Source of the DNA: a virus
Length of the DNA: 36,609 bases
Virus record (IMG/VR): IMGVR_UViG_3300035698_033471
Location: 1 to 36,609 of that record
Direction: 5' to 3' (one strand)
Below, piece by piece: positions 31,561 to 36,609 of the stretch. Within the stretch, counting starts at the first letter, position 1. The number at the start of each line of letters is the position of its first letter. A model generated the notes under the pieces. It was not told the DNA's origin. It made no database searches and saw nothing but the letters and a program-made list of their open reading frames with translations. The translations under genes were made by a program, and so were the position numbers.

Positions 31561-32094
31561 ATGAATAAATTAAGAGATGAGTATAAGCTTCGTAAAGATA
31601 GGCGCAACAGGTACGTTGGAAAGCTAATTGAGGAAGCTATAATAAACGTTTTAGCAGAGCAGGAAATTCAAGAGCCACCACCAGTGGCCACACCAACGAA
31701 CCAGCCGGAACCAGAAGTAGCACCTAATGTCCAAGCAGCTCCGACCCCGCCTGTGCAAAATCAATATACAGTTGATGATATGATTGACGAACTCAATACA
31801 ATTCGTGGCGGGCACTCCTTTACAGACCCAGAGATTTACGGAAAGCTTGTAACCTTCTTTAAAAATCTCAATGATGAACAAAAGCATAATTTAGATACAC
31901 TGCTATCACAAATTACCGAAATGGTTACAGGCACCGAGGAAGAATCCCAGCCAAATGCACAACAACCTGCCCAACAAGGTCAAAATTTAAACCAACAGCC
32001 GAAACCTGATGGAGCCCCGGAAGCTCCACAAAAAAGCGCTCCAATGCCTGGTGCTCAACCTGCTGCTGGTGCAGCTGGTGTTGGCCAAGCGTAA
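31561..32094 (+). CDS. Proline/glutamine-rich phage protein (structural candidate)
   Basis: 177 residues: a basic N-terminal helix (KLRDEYKLRKDRRNRYVGKL), an amphipathic IEEAIINVLAEQE ending in a potential L-x-E cleavage-type motif, a Pro-rich linker, a small helical domain (TVDDMIDELNTIRGGHSF...LLSQITEMV), and a Gln/Pro/Ala/Gly-rich tail. AGGGA precedes the ATG. Similar architecture to the protein at 5013-5654. Possibly a virion-internal or scaffold protein; no domain recognised. Confidence 0.65.
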   Translation: MNKLRDEYKLRKDRRNRYVGKLIEEAIINVLAEQEIQEPPPVATPTNQPEPEVAPNVQAAPTPPVQNQYTVDDMIDELNTIRGGHSFTDPEIYGKLVTFFKNLNDEQKHNLDTLLSQITEMVTGTEEESQPNAQQPAQQGQNLNQQPKPDGAPEAPQKSAPMPGAQPAAGAAGVGQA

Positions 32095-32147
32095 AATAAA
32101 TTCATAGTTTTATTTGACTTTCATCAAATAATTTCACATACTTAAAT

Positions 32148-32507
32148 GTGAGAAATTTTTGGTATTCACTTATTAAGACCGATGCAAGTAGGAAGTTTTT
32201 CTTTCTTCTTTCTGTTCTGCTAGTATTTTTCAATTTTGTTGATGCAGGATTATCCTGGTATTTAATAGTATATGCAAAAGTTGCTCTTGAAGCAAATCCG
32301 TTTATGGCCTTTCTGCTCGAACTCGGTATCGGCTGGTTTTTTGCCTATAAGCTTTTACTCGTGCCGGGTTTTATTATACTGCTTTATAAATTGAGATCAA
32401 GATCATATATAAAAATTCTTTTATTATTAAAATTTCTTATTTATCTTTTATTAATGGTATTCTTCTTTATAAATCTGTTGAATTTATTCACAATTGGAGC
32501 AATTTGA
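32148..32507 (+). CDS. Polytopic membrane protein, DUF5658-like
   Basis: 119 residues from GTG 32148, with three or four membrane helices. The sequence FNFVDAGLSWYLIVYAKVALEANPFMAFLLELGIGWFF..K resembles DUF5658-type proteins, which have an N..D..T/S....(x)E.NP...K pattern. Function of that family is unknown. It is the last protein gene before the tRNA array. Confidence 0.6.
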   Translation: MRNFWYSLIKTDASRKFFFLLSVLLVFFNFVDAGLSWYLIVYAKVALEANPFMAFLLELGIGWFFAYKLLLVPGFIILLYKLRSRSYIKILLLLKFLIYLLLMVFFFINLLNLFTIGAI

Positions 32508-32642
32508 CAAAGCAAATTTAGTGCCGCTGTGAGGTGCGTCACACAACTAATGATATTTTAAAGGAAAAATGGTGTTTATATTCTACTTAGTAGGCCCTAT
32601 ACTGTAACAGTTGTCGGGAAAGCATATAGCCAAAGCTCTTTT
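32508..32642 (+). other. Leader of the tRNA array
   Basis: No gene. Contains small hairpins: TGTGA/TCACA near 32528 and GCCAAA/TTTGGC at about 32629-32645, the latter overlapping the 5' end of the first tRNA, as expected for a pre-tRNA processing structure. Confidence 0.4.
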
Positions 32643-32717
32643 GGCCCCATAGTTTAACAGGTTTAGAATACCGGACTCTCAATCCGGGGATCGAGGGTTC
32701 AAATCCCCGTGGGGTCA
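32643..32717 (+). tRNA. tRNA-Glu(CTC), copy 1
   Basis: Acceptor GGCCCCA / TGGGGTC (one G-T), anticodon stem CCGGA/TCCGG with loop CTCTCAA, giving anticodon CTC. The T stem has only three good pairs. Discriminator A is followed by CCG, so no full CCA is encoded. Confidence 0.85.
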
Positions 32718-32796
32718 CCGAACAAACATTTTGAGATCTATGACAATTGAATAGGATAATCAGTTTGCCTGTGCTGGTACCACGAAACAGGCGTTT

Positions 32797-32872
32797 GGGT
32801 TGTTAGCTCAGTTGGTAGAGCAGTCGCCTTTTAAGCGAACGGCCATAGGTTCAAACCCTTCCCCGAGAGCCA
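32797..32872 (+). tRNA. tRNA-Lys(TTT), acceptor stem mismatched
   Basis: The D arm (TAGCTCAGTTGGTAGAGCA) and anticodon loop with TTT are textbook tRNA-Lys. The 3' part ends with GCCA as an encoded CCA, but the 5' acceptor GGGTTGT cannot pair with the 3' strand CCCGAGA, and the T stem keeps only three pairs. It looks like a chimera or decayed tRNA. A GCCTGT/ACAGGC hairpin lies just upstream (32767-32792). Confidence 0.6.
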
Positions 32873-32894
32873 ATAACAAAGAAAAGATTTATTA

Positions 32895-32969
32895 TCCGGG
32901 TGTAGGGTAATTGGTAACCCACTCCATTTGGGGTGGAGAATTTGCAAGTTCAAGTCTTGCCACTCGGAC
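32895..32969 (+). tRNA. tRNA-Pro(TGG)
   Basis: Acceptor TCCGGGT/ACTCGGA, anticodon stem CTCCA/TGGAG, loop TTTGGGG giving anticodon TGG with G37 as in tRNA-Pro. T arm GCAAG/CTTGC is good. Confidence 0.85.
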
Positions 32970-32973
32970 CATT

Positions 32974-33049
32974 GTTCCTGAAGCTCAATTGGATGAGCAA
33001 TCGCCTCCTAAGCGATAGGTTGCCGGTTCGAATCCGACCAGGAACGCCA
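32974..33049 (+). tRNA. tRNA-Arg(CCT)
   Basis: Acceptor GTTCCTG/CAGGAAC perfect, anticodon stem ATCGC/GCGAT, loop CTCCTAA giving CCT. Discriminator G and CCA are encoded. Reads AGG. Confidence 0.92.
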
Positions 33050-33056
33050 ATATTTT

Positions 33057-33130
33057 GCCCAGGTAGCCCAAATGGCAGAGGCAACAGGTTCAAATTCTGT
33101 AAAGTGCGAGTTCAAATCTCGCCCTGGGTA
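33057..33130 (+). tRNA. tRNA-Leu(CAA) with short variable arm
   Basis: Acceptor GCCCAGG/CCTGGGT, anticodon stem ACAGG/TCTGT, loop TTCAAAT giving CAA, T arm GCGAG/CTCGC perfect, discriminator A. The variable region is only five bases (AAAGT), whereas bacterial tRNA-Leu is normally class II with a long variable arm. No encoded CCA. Confidence 0.75.
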
Positions 33131-33139
33131 CTAAAACAT

Positions 33140-33222
33140 GCTGATATGGCGGAATGGCAGACGCCGGGCACTTAAAATGCTCTGATTGAAAGGTCGTGCA
33201 GGTTCGAGTCCTGCTATCAGCA
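33140..33222 (+). tRNA. tRNA-Leu(TAA)
   Basis: Acceptor GCTGATA/TATCAGC perfect, anticodon stem GGGCA/TGCTC, loop CTTAAAA giving TAA, a long class II variable arm and T arm GCAGG/CCTGC. Discriminator A, no encoded CCA. Confidence 0.92.
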
Positions 33223-33230
33223 CTAAATTT

Positions 33231-33299
33231 AGAACGCTAGCTTATTGGTAAAGCCCGCAATTGTATGCGGAGAACAGAGTTCGATTCTTTGGCGTTCTA
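33231..33299 (+). tRNA. tRNA, probably Thr(TGT), short anticodon loop
   Basis: Acceptor AGAACGC/GCGTTCT perfect, D stem GCTT/AAGC, T stem CAGAG/CTTTG. The anticodon stem CCGCA/TGCGG leaves only a six-base loop ATTGTA; the best reading is T33-TGT. At 69 nt it is shorter than usual. The isotype is uncertain. Confidence 0.65.
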
Positions 33300-33301
33300 C
33301 T

Positions 33302-33395
33302 AAGTTGTCACCGTGGCGAAACTGGCACACGCACTCTTCGAAGGTCGAGGTTCTTTTATTAGATGCAGGTTCGAATCCTGTCGGAAAGACAACTT
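33302..33395 (+). other. Class II tRNA-like structure with interrupted stem
   Basis: A good T arm (GCAGG TTCGAAT CCTGT) and Leu/Ser-like D arm (TGGCGAAACTGGCACACGC) are enclosed by AAGTTGTC/GACAACTT and CCG/CGG, separated by an internal loop of A opposite AAA. The anticodon stem does not fold cleanly. It is a decayed or unusual tRNA. Confidence 0.5.
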
Positions 33396-33485
33396 TTATT
33401 TAGTTGATATAATATTCAACTGCAGGGCGCCTCGGATTTTCTTAAAGGAATAAATATCCTACCAGGCACCAGGAGACATGTTCTA

Positions 33486-33544
33486 AAGAATGGTACAATT
33501 GGTAGATACTTGTTAATATCTAACGACGGTTTGTACCATTTTCT
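33486..33544 (+). other. Minimal tRNA-Asn-like stem structure without T arm
   Basis: Outer stem AAGAATGGTACA / TGTACCATTTTCT, an inner anticodon-like stem AGATA/TATCT with an 8-nt loop containing T-GTT-A (Asn anticodon). There is no T arm and little D arm; total about 59 nt. The stretch before it, 33396-33485, has further short inverted repeats (AGTTGA/TCAACT) but no recognisable tRNA. Confidence 0.4.
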
Positions 33545-33572
33545 ATATTTCATCCCTTGCGGTTTATCCACA

Positions 33573-33600
33573 AGGCCCCTATAGGCTCCGGCTTATAGGG
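33573..33600 (+). other. Hairpin before tRNA-Ser
   Basis: CCCTATA / TATAGGG, 7-bp stem with a 10-base GC-rich loop. Immediately upstream of tRNA-Ser; either a processing element or an intergenic terminator-like stem without a U-tract. Confidence 0.4.
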
Positions 33601-33603
33601 CTT

Positions 33604-33688
33604 GGAAAACAATCTAGTCTGGGACTAGGATCGGTTGCTAACTGATACGGAGTATTGCTCTGGGGTTCGATTCCTCTGTTTTCCGCCA
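33604..33688 (+). tRNA. tRNA-Ser(GCT)
   Basis: Acceptor GGAAAAC/GTTTTCC perfect, anticodon stem ATCGG/CTGAT, loop TTGCTAA giving GCT, class II variable arm, discriminator G and encoded CCA. The D region is atypical, with a CTAGTC/GACTAG hairpin. Confidence 0.88.
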
Positions 33689-33699
33689 ATTTATTATAA

Positions 33700-33880
33700 T
33701 ATGGGGTGGTTGGTAAATTGAACAACCGACAGGGCGTGGTCGGACAATCTATTGATTTCGAGAGCCAAGCAAGGTAAGTGCACGGAACCCTCCTTGGACT
33801 GCGGGTTTGAATCCCGTACACTCTACAAATTGTTGGTCGCTGGTGTTAATGTAGGGTGAAGCAAATAGAGATTTAGACCA
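33700..33880 (+). other. Unresolved structured RNA region with a tRNA T arm
   Basis: A good T arm, GCGGG TTTGAAT CCCGT, at 33801-33817, and stems GGTTG/CAACC and CCGAC/GTCGG at about 33711-33743, but no canonical acceptor or anticodon arm connects them. A further stem TTGGTC/GACCAA spans about 33833-33881. Probably decayed tRNAs. Confidence 0.35.
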
Positions 33881-33917
33881 AAATTATAAAATGCTAATAT
33901 CTTATTATACTTTTATT

Positions 33918-34466
33918 ATGACTATAGGATATCTACACATTAAAGCTTGGCGACACAGAACCAAAGATAGGTTAATTGAGGCTTTTGGCGGTTCTTGTGG
34001 TCTTTGTGATTACTCGGTATATTCTGGGAATCTTGTATTTCATCATTTAAATCCCGCAGAAAAGAATTTTAGCATAGCAAAAAACCACTGTGCCAGTTGG
34101 AGCACCCTTGTGTCTGAAGTTAGAAAGTGTGTAATGATTTGCCATAACTGCCACGGAGAAGTTCATGCCGGTTTATTCCCTTTGCCTGAAAATATTAGGA
34201 GGTTTGATGAAAGCTATGCAGAGTACAGAATTCCGCACGAATCAGTAACAGATCAGTGCGTTTGCGGGGCTGAAAAGGCCGTCATACGAAACTTTTGTTC
34301 AAGTAAATGTTTTTCAAAAAGTATGCAAAGGATTGACTGGGACGCAATAGATTTAGTTGCATTAATACACGAGCATAAAACTTATGTAAAGGTCGGACAA
34401 GTTTTAGGTGTCAGCGACAGTACGGTAAAAAAACGACTAAAAAGAATACAAGCAAATTCCCAGTAG
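33918..34466 (+). CDS. HNH homing endonuclease in the tRNA array
   Basis: 182 residues from ATG 33918 (an ATG at 33891 would add nine hydrophobic residues; neither has a ribosome-binding site). The HNH nuclease is framed by zinc pairs C27-x-x-C30 and C75-x-x-C78, with His42-His43 in LVFHHLNPAEKNFS and the final H in NCHGEVHAGL. A second cysteine cluster (CVCG...FCSSKC) and a C-terminal helix-turn-helix (KVGQVLGVSDSTVKKRLKR) supply DNA binding. Such enzymes cut intronless alleles to spread themselves; its place between tRNA genes suggests mobility of this tRNA locus. Confidence 0.88.
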   Translation: MTIGYLHIKAWRHRTKDRLIEAFGGSCGLCDYSVYSGNLVFHHLNPAEKNFSIAKNHCASWSTLVSEVRKCVMICHNCHGEVHAGLFPLPENIRRFDESYAEYRIPHESVTDQCVCGAEKAVIRNFCSSKCFSKSMQRIDWDAIDLVALIHEHKTYVKVGQVLGVSDSTVKKRLKRIQANSQ

Positions 34467-34475
34467 GACAAGCCT

Positions 34476-34552
34476 GGCCCCATAGTTTAGTGGTTTAGAA
34501 CTCACGGTTCTCAACCGTGCGACGGCGGGTTCAATTCCCCCTGGGGTCACCA
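34476..34552 (+). tRNA. tRNA-Glu(CTC), copy 2
   Basis: Acceptor GGCCCCA/TGGGGTC, anticodon stem CACGG/CCGTG, loop TTCTCAA giving CTC, encoded CCA after A73. The acceptor strands are identical to copy 1 at 32643, but the anticodon stem and T arm differ. The T stem has one mismatch. Confidence 0.88.
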
Positions 34553-34619
34553 CTGATAATAATATTTACAATATAAAAAAATCGTGTTAATCTAATAATC
34601 TAATTTCAAGGAGAATAAA

Positions 34620-34946
34620 ATGAACTTAGCAATAAAAAAACTGGGATTCGCATTTATGACAATGCTTGCTTTTAGCCTAGTAATCCCTGTAGCCCAAGCC
34701 TGGTGGACCGCAAACGCCCAAGTTCGCCTGACCCGGACGCAAATTAGATCAACTGTCACCAATAGGCATTCAAGACCAATTTATTGTAAAGGATATGTGT
34801 ATGGCAGGACTCGCAGCGGTCAGGTTTTCCAAAATTCCTCAAACGGCATAGTGTATCCAAATAGTTACGGGTATATTTATGTACGAACGAGTTATTATAA
34901 TCCATTCGTTCATGGCTGGGCGCAAGTTAAATGTAAATTTAATTAA
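34620..34946 (+). CDS. Small secreted protein between tRNA genes
   Basis: 108 residues with a strong AAGGAG site and a textbook signal sequence (MNLAIKKLGFAFMTMLAFSLVIPVA, cleavage after AQA). The mature part is beta-type, rich in Tyr, Thr and Ser, with two cysteines that could pair (PIYCKGYVYG and QVKCKFN). It has the look of a bacterial periplasmic protein and may be host-derived cargo. No family recognised with confidence. Confidence 0.75.
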   Translation: MNLAIKKLGFAFMTMLAFSLVIPVAQAWWTANAQVRLTRTQIRSTVTNRHSRPIYCKGYVYGRTRSGQVFQNSSNGIVYPNSYGYIYVRTSYYNPFVHGWAQVKCKFN

Positions 34947-34954
34947 ATGGATTC

Positions 34955-35028
34955 ACCATTGTAGCCCAATTGGCAGAGGCGCCACATTAAGGATGTGGTT
35001 GGTGCAGGTTCGACTCCTGTCAACGGTA
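34955..35028 (+). tRNA. tRNA-Leu(AAG) with short variable arm
   Basis: Acceptor ACCATTG/CAACGGT with one mismatch, anticodon stem CCACA/TGTGG, loop TTAAGGA giving AAG with G37, T arm GCAGG/CCTGT, discriminator A. The variable region has only five bases, and the D arm closely resembles the Leu(CAA) gene at 33057, so these two form a short-variable-arm Leu pair. Confidence 0.75.
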
Positions 35029-35044
35029 CTAAAATAAACAATAT

Positions 35045-35121
35045 TGCGGGGAGAGTAGACTTAGTTCTCAAGTAGGGCTCATAATCCTACCCATGTTGGT
35101 GCGACACAACCCCCGCAACCA
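35045..35121 (+). tRNA. tRNA-Met/Ile2(CAT) with aberrant T arm
   Basis: Acceptor TGCGGGG/CCCCGCA perfect, A73 and encoded CCA, anticodon stem TAGGG/TCCTA, loop CTCATAA giving CAT. The T arm folds only as a 4-bp stem GTTG/CAAC with loop GTGCGACA, lacking the usual TTC. Confidence 0.75.
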
Positions 35122-35151
35122 ATTAGATCAGCCGACCCAATTGGTTGATGC

Positions 35152-35232
35152 GGGTGATATTCCACACAGGTAGTGGTCCTGGTTTGTAACACCAGTGCTT
35201 TTGCATTGAAGGTTCGAGTCCTTCATCACCCA
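35152..35232 (+). tRNA. tRNA-Tyr(GTA)
   Basis: Acceptor GGGTGAT/ATCACCC perfect, anticodon stem CTGGT/ACCAG, loop TTGTAAC giving GTA, class II variable hairpin TGC TTTT GCA, T arm GAAGG/CCTTC. Discriminator A, no full CCA. Confidence 0.92.
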
Positions 35233-35241
35233 CAAAGTTAT

Positions 35242-35313
35242 ACTATCTCGAAAATTGGTAATACCTGTAGGTTTAGCTTTTGCCTCTGGAGAGAAAGCCG
35301 TCCTGGGATAGTT
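35242..35313 (+). other. tRNA-like sequence, degenerate
   Basis: Acceptor ACTATCT/GGATAGT pairs at all seven positions (one G-T) and length is 72, but the anticodon stem is mostly G-T pairs (loop TTTAGCT, possibly TAG) and no T loop is recognisable. Confidence 0.45.
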
Positions 35314-35361
35314 ATCCAAAGGGCATCAATTCATTTTGGGTTTTCTATAAAACTCATTCTT

Positions 35362-35433
35362 GCTGCCTGAGCTATTGTGGAACAGCATAGGTTTGAAGCA
35401 CCTAGACGCTTGGATCGATGCCGAGAGGCAGCA
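35362..35433 (+). tRNA. tRNA-Phe(GAA)
   Basis: Acceptor GCTGCCT/AGGCAGC perfect, anticodon stem TAGGT/ACCTA, loop TTGAAGC giving GAA, T stem CTTGG/CCGAG with loop ATCGATG (A at position 54). Discriminator A. Confidence 0.88.
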
Positions 35434-35437
35434 CAAA

Positions 35438-35509
35438 TACCCCTATAGGTTAATGGCAAACCCTTCGGCTTTGAACCGAAAAATAAACGTTCGAATCGTT
35501 TTGGGGTTC
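35438..35509 (+). tRNA. tRNA-Gln(TTG)
   Basis: Anticodon stem TTCGG/CCGAA, loop CTTTGAA giving TTG, T arm AAACG TTCGAAT CGTTT perfect. Acceptor TACCCCT/TGGGGTT has five pairs with open ends; a weak 1-72 pair is a known feature of tRNA-Gln. No encoded CCA. Confidence 0.82.
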
Positions 35510-35515
35510 TAATTT

Positions 35516-35586
35516 TGTGGATTCGTCCAACGGTAGGACAATTGTTCCTGATACAATTAATGTGGGTTCGATTCCCTCATCCACAT
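35516..35586 (+). tRNA. tRNA-Gln(CTG) with C33
   Basis: Acceptor TGTGGAT/ATCCACA perfect with the weak T1-A72 pair of tRNA-Gln, anticodon stem ATTGT/ACAAT, loop TCCTGAT giving CTG. Position 33, nearly always T, is C. T stem has one mismatch. Confidence 0.75.
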
Positions 35587-35709
35587 CCGGTCATAGTGGC
35601 AAGTTTTATGTTTATAGTTTTTGGGAATATTATCTCCGTAATGTTCAATATCCTGGTCATAACAGCAGCTAATGTTCATTATGTTGTTCATTATAAAATA
35701 TTCACTGCC

Positions 35710-35784
35710 CTCAAAGCATAGATAGCGATGCACTTGTCTTGTAAACATGAGAGATCGGCGCAAGTTCGAATCTTGTCGCCGAGG
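35710..35784 (+). tRNA. tRNA-Thr(TGT), degenerate acceptor
   Basis: Anticodon loop CTTGTAA gives TGT, and the T arm GCAAG TTCGAAT CTTGT is sound. The acceptor CTCAAAG/CGCCGAG pairs at only four of seven positions and the D arm is short. Between 35587 and 35709 there is no gene; it holds near-repeats of ATGTTCATTAT. Confidence 0.5.
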
Positions 35785-35833
35785 CAAAATGATAGTTGTT
35801 CAAAGCTATCCAAAAAAAAGATATAATCCTGAT

Positions 35834-36175
35834 ATGACAAACATAGGAATAATAATAACTGTCCTAACCCTTATAGTTGTCCCGGCCAATTTGCTTGCGC
35901 AGTGGCAACTATCGAAAGGGCACTTAAAATTTGCCTACCCACTTTTAGTGGTGGTGTATTCATTTTATATTGTAATAGAGACGATACTGGCGCTAAGAGA
36001 CCCGTCGCAAATTTCAATATTATTATTCAATATTGTTAATATTTGGGCTCTTATAATGGCCTACAGAGGCATTCAACGCCTTAAGAATTTAGAAGCAGTA
36101 CAAACAGAGCAAAAAAATAAAGAAGCCGAACAGGAGGCTTCTGTGGACCTGATGCCCTCATCTGATCGTCCGTAG
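35834..36175 (+). CDS. Three-helix membrane protein
   Basis: 113 residues from ATG 35834; an ATG at 35789 preceded by GAGG would add 15 residues but overlaps the region next to the tRNA. Three membrane helices (IIITVLTLIVVPANLLA; FAYPLLVVVYSFYIVIETILAL; ISILLFNIVNIWALIMAY) and a charged coiled tail (NLEAVQTEQKNKEAEQEAS). The layout recalls small SWEET/PnuC-like phage membrane proteins, but no substrate can be named. Confidence 0.6.
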   Translation: MTNIGIIITVLTLIVVPANLLAQWQLSKGHLKFAYPLLVVVYSFYIVIETILALRDPSQISILLFNIVNIWALIMAYRGIQRLKNLEAVQTEQKNKEAEQEASVDLMPSSDRP

Positions 36176-36387
36176 AGAGTTTTAAAAAGACTTAAAGAAG
36201 ATCCGGTCCCACCGGCCAGGGTCCGCCTTGAATGGAATTTGAATTGGATTAAGAATCTCTTTACTAAACGCTAGTTTGAAAGTATGTTTAATGTTATGGT
36301 GACTATGGTGTAAATGGTTAGCACGCTTGTCTGTGGCTCTATGCCTCCGATGTTCAGTCTAAAGAGGCCAAAAAGACATGGGGGCAT
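36176..36387 (+). other. Gap with tRNA-His-like 5' half
   Basis: No protein gene. At 36298-36335 the sequence GGTGACTATGG...GGTTAGCACGC followed by loop CTGTGGC looks like the 5' half of tRNA-His (anticodon GTG), but the anticodon stem does not close and no matching acceptor 3' strand or T arm follows. A GCCTC/GAGGC stem comes next. Likely a decayed tRNA. Confidence 0.4.
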
Positions 36388-36468
36388 ATGAAAACTGATA
36401 AAAATATTAAAATAAAGTCAGTAAAAAGTAATTCCGGCAAAAAAAGACATTATATTTCCGTCATTTAG
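36388..36468 (+). CDS. Very short possible peptide gene
   Basis: A 26-residue frame (MKTDKNIKIKSVKSNSGKK...) with GGGGG closely before its ATG. It is basic and unrecognised. Listed because the ribosome-binding site is strong; it may be chance. Confidence 0.25.
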   Translation: MKTDKNIKIKSVKSNSGKKRHYISVI

Positions 36469-36555
36469 CACTTTGGCCTGTAAGACGGTTTACATTTCAA
36501 GCAAAAAATAGTATTATTCTCCTTGGTCGCTGAAACAGGCTACTGAAAGGAAAAT
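36469..36555. other. Short gap before the lipoprotein gene
   Basis: Holds GCCTGT (about 36478) and ACAGGC (about 36529), the same arms as the hairpin before tRNA-Lys. Otherwise nothing recognised. Confidence 0.3.
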
Positions 36556-36609
36556 ATGAAATATTTGTTATTGTTATTGAGTTTGTTTGCGGTCTCATGT
36601 TCCGGAGAC
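36556..36609 (+). CDS. Lipoprotein, N-terminal fragment (runs off window)
   Basis: AAAGGA precedes ATG 36556. The 18 visible codons read MKYLLLLLSLFAVSCSGD, a lipoprotein signal with lipobox FAVSC and predicted lipidated Cys15. The following S-G-D favours outer-membrane retention. Possibly a phage outer-membrane lipoprotein or o-spanin; the rest is outside the window. Confidence 0.7.
   Translation, partial: MKYLLLLLSLFAVSCSGD

Noticed and set aside
33700-33830. A tRNA with an intron at 33703-33827
   Set aside because: The outer strands GGGGTG/CACTCT pair only with wobbles, the putative anticodon loop lacks T33, and no intron-type core is seen.

Overview
The window is a piece of a large, AT-rich tailed-phage genome. 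The evidence is a T4-type large terminase (22247-23935), a gp32-like ssDNA-binding protein, a RecA/UvsX recombinase, its own C-family (DnaE-type) DNA polymerase, several homing-endonuclease genes and a long tRNA array. Exported lysis-type proteins (two transglycosylase homologues, spanin-like and holin-like proteins, a lipoprotein start) point to a Gram-negative host. The host and the exact phage group cannot be named from the sequence alone.

Layout. Positions 1-24710 are transcribed leftward and 24739-36609 rightward, with only 28 bp between the divergent start codons. Left arm, in transcription order (right to left): a zinc-ribbon protein and a small conserved protein, terminase, a 302-bp AT-rich gap, an unknown protein, a polynucleotide-kinase-like P-loop protein, a GT-B glycosyltransferase, an IMPDH/GMP-reductase-family enzyme, a Cas4/RecB-like nuclease with four cysteines, a GIY-YIG endonuclease with a decayed zinc-finger remnant, two GT2 glycosyltransferases, a second, rearranged GIY-YIG gene, a transglycosylase pseudoenzyme, DNA polymerase III alpha flanked by two paralogous unknown proteins, a cassette with a superoxide-dismutase-fold protein and acidic/coiled-coil proteins, a spanin-like pair, an HD hydrolase, gp32-like SSB and RecA. 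Replication and recombination functions are therefore interleaved with probable structural and lysis genes.

Right arm: a CCA-adding enzyme split by an in-frame stop, a frameshifted LamG protein, small membrane and zinc proteins, an SGNH hydrolase, an intact transglycosylase homologue, a holin-like protein, a DNA-binding protein with a sigma-region-4-like helix-turn-helix and a C-terminal basic RGRP tail, more unknown or structural-type proteins, then about 4 kb of tRNA genes interrupted by an HNH endonuclease and a secreted protein. At least 14 sequences have a recognisable tRNA anticodon arm. Several of these, and a handful of further tRNA-like stems, have broken acceptor or T arms, and several tRNAs lack an encoded CCA, which fits with the phage carrying a CCA-adding enzyme.

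Most distinctive observations: (1) paralogous unknown proteins on both sides of the polymerase; (2) an SOD-fold protein that keeps all four metal ligands but loses second-shell catalytic residues and sits among structural-type genes; (3) a tRNA nucleotidyltransferase interrupted by exactly one in-frame TAA; (4) a GIY-YIG/NUMOD gene whose C-terminal tail copies the end of the adjacent glycosyltransferase; (5) an active/inactive pair of transglycosylase paralogues; (6) an array of structurally aberrant tRNAs, including short-variable-arm tRNA-Leu genes; (7) an identical 14-bp promoter-like element before the ssb and guaB-like genes.
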